Positions 63,811-64,000 of a DNA stretch of 64,000 nt are shown piece by piece. The stretch comes from Pseudo-nitzschia pungens (Eukaryota > Bacillariophyta > Bacillariophyceae > Bacillariales > Bacillariaceae): contig CM074760.1 in NCBI GenBank assembly GCA_037355855.1, positions 7,370,501 to 7,434,500 on the forward strand. The letters run 5' to 3'. The notes beneath the pieces were generated by a model. That model had not been told where the DNA came from, ran no database searches, and saw only the letters and a program-made list of their open reading frames with translations. The number at the start of each line of letters is the position of its first letter. Positions within the stretch are counted from its first letter, which is position 1. A program made the position numbers and the translations under genes.

Positions 63811-64000
63811 CTTTACCCTAGGATTCTTCGAGAAGGAGCTCGGTTCGGTATTTTCTTTCGTTTGGTCTTGCTGGATGTAATTATAATTAGATCTTGTGTA
63901 CGGTACGAAGTATTCGATTTCAAAAATGTTTCTAGTGAAAGTTCTGAATTCCGCAACGATTTCAAATTGCAATGAGGTTTTCGTAATCTTACTTGCTCTC
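63811..64000. other. 5' flank of the SppA gene
   Basis: 190 bp to the window edge. Nothing beyond a possible leader was recognised. Confidence 0.5.

Overview
The window looks like nuclear DNA of a diatom, probably pennate. Three gene products have a signal peptide ending in an AF or SF junction, the bipartite plastid-targeting signal of diatoms (5405..6988, 50119..50968, 57968..59134). One product looks like a cell-wall or silicalemma-type membrane protein (54047..55057). The genes are eukaryotic. Introns are few and short (about 80-300 nt, GT-AG, with one likely GC-AG), and intergenic gaps are about 0.3-1.9 kb.

Layout, left to right. 0-7 kb: COG5 (Golgi tethering, minus) and a plastid-targeted disordered repeat protein (minus). 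8-24 kb: CPSF1/CPSF160 (plus), whose 5' part is broken by one-base frame slips; PHPT1 (plus); and an intronless 8.4 kb gene that I read as the kinetochore RZZ subunit ROD/KNTC1 (minus). 24-35 kb: a LIN54/tesmin-type CXC protein, protein phosphatase 5, and an acidic diatom protein (all plus). 36-42 kb: ribonucleotide reductase small subunit (plus), ribosomal protein uS9/RPS16 (minus) and ADAT1 (plus). 42-52 kb: two members of a three-member family of ~75-aa membrane proteins (minus), a transmembrane PDI (minus), APC3/CDC27 (plus), a thylakoid-type single-pass protein (plus) and the third small membrane protein (minus). 53-64 kb: mitochondrial L23 (plus), an acidic secreted or membrane protein (minus), an EGF-like membrane protein (plus), plastid RsmG (minus), an MgtE-type transporter (plus) and an SppA-type protease (minus).

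No operon-like organisation is visible. Several cell-cycle genes (APC3, ROD, LIN54-like, RNR small subunit) lie in the window, but nothing in the sequence shows that they are co-regulated.

The least explained items are: (i) the three paralogous mini-genes of 2-3 exons, one with a 24-nt microexon; (ii) the plastid repeat protein with three GKSRWG modules and two HGLRNDGGVGGPSLA modules, a layout like that of Rubisco-condensing linkers; (iii) frame slips in CPSF1, PP5 and SppA, all in the same direction; (iv) two ~100-bp inverted-repeat elements with the same termini; and (v) an intergenic excess of the palindrome TACCGGTA. I found no tRNA, rRNA, CRISPR array or complete transposon.
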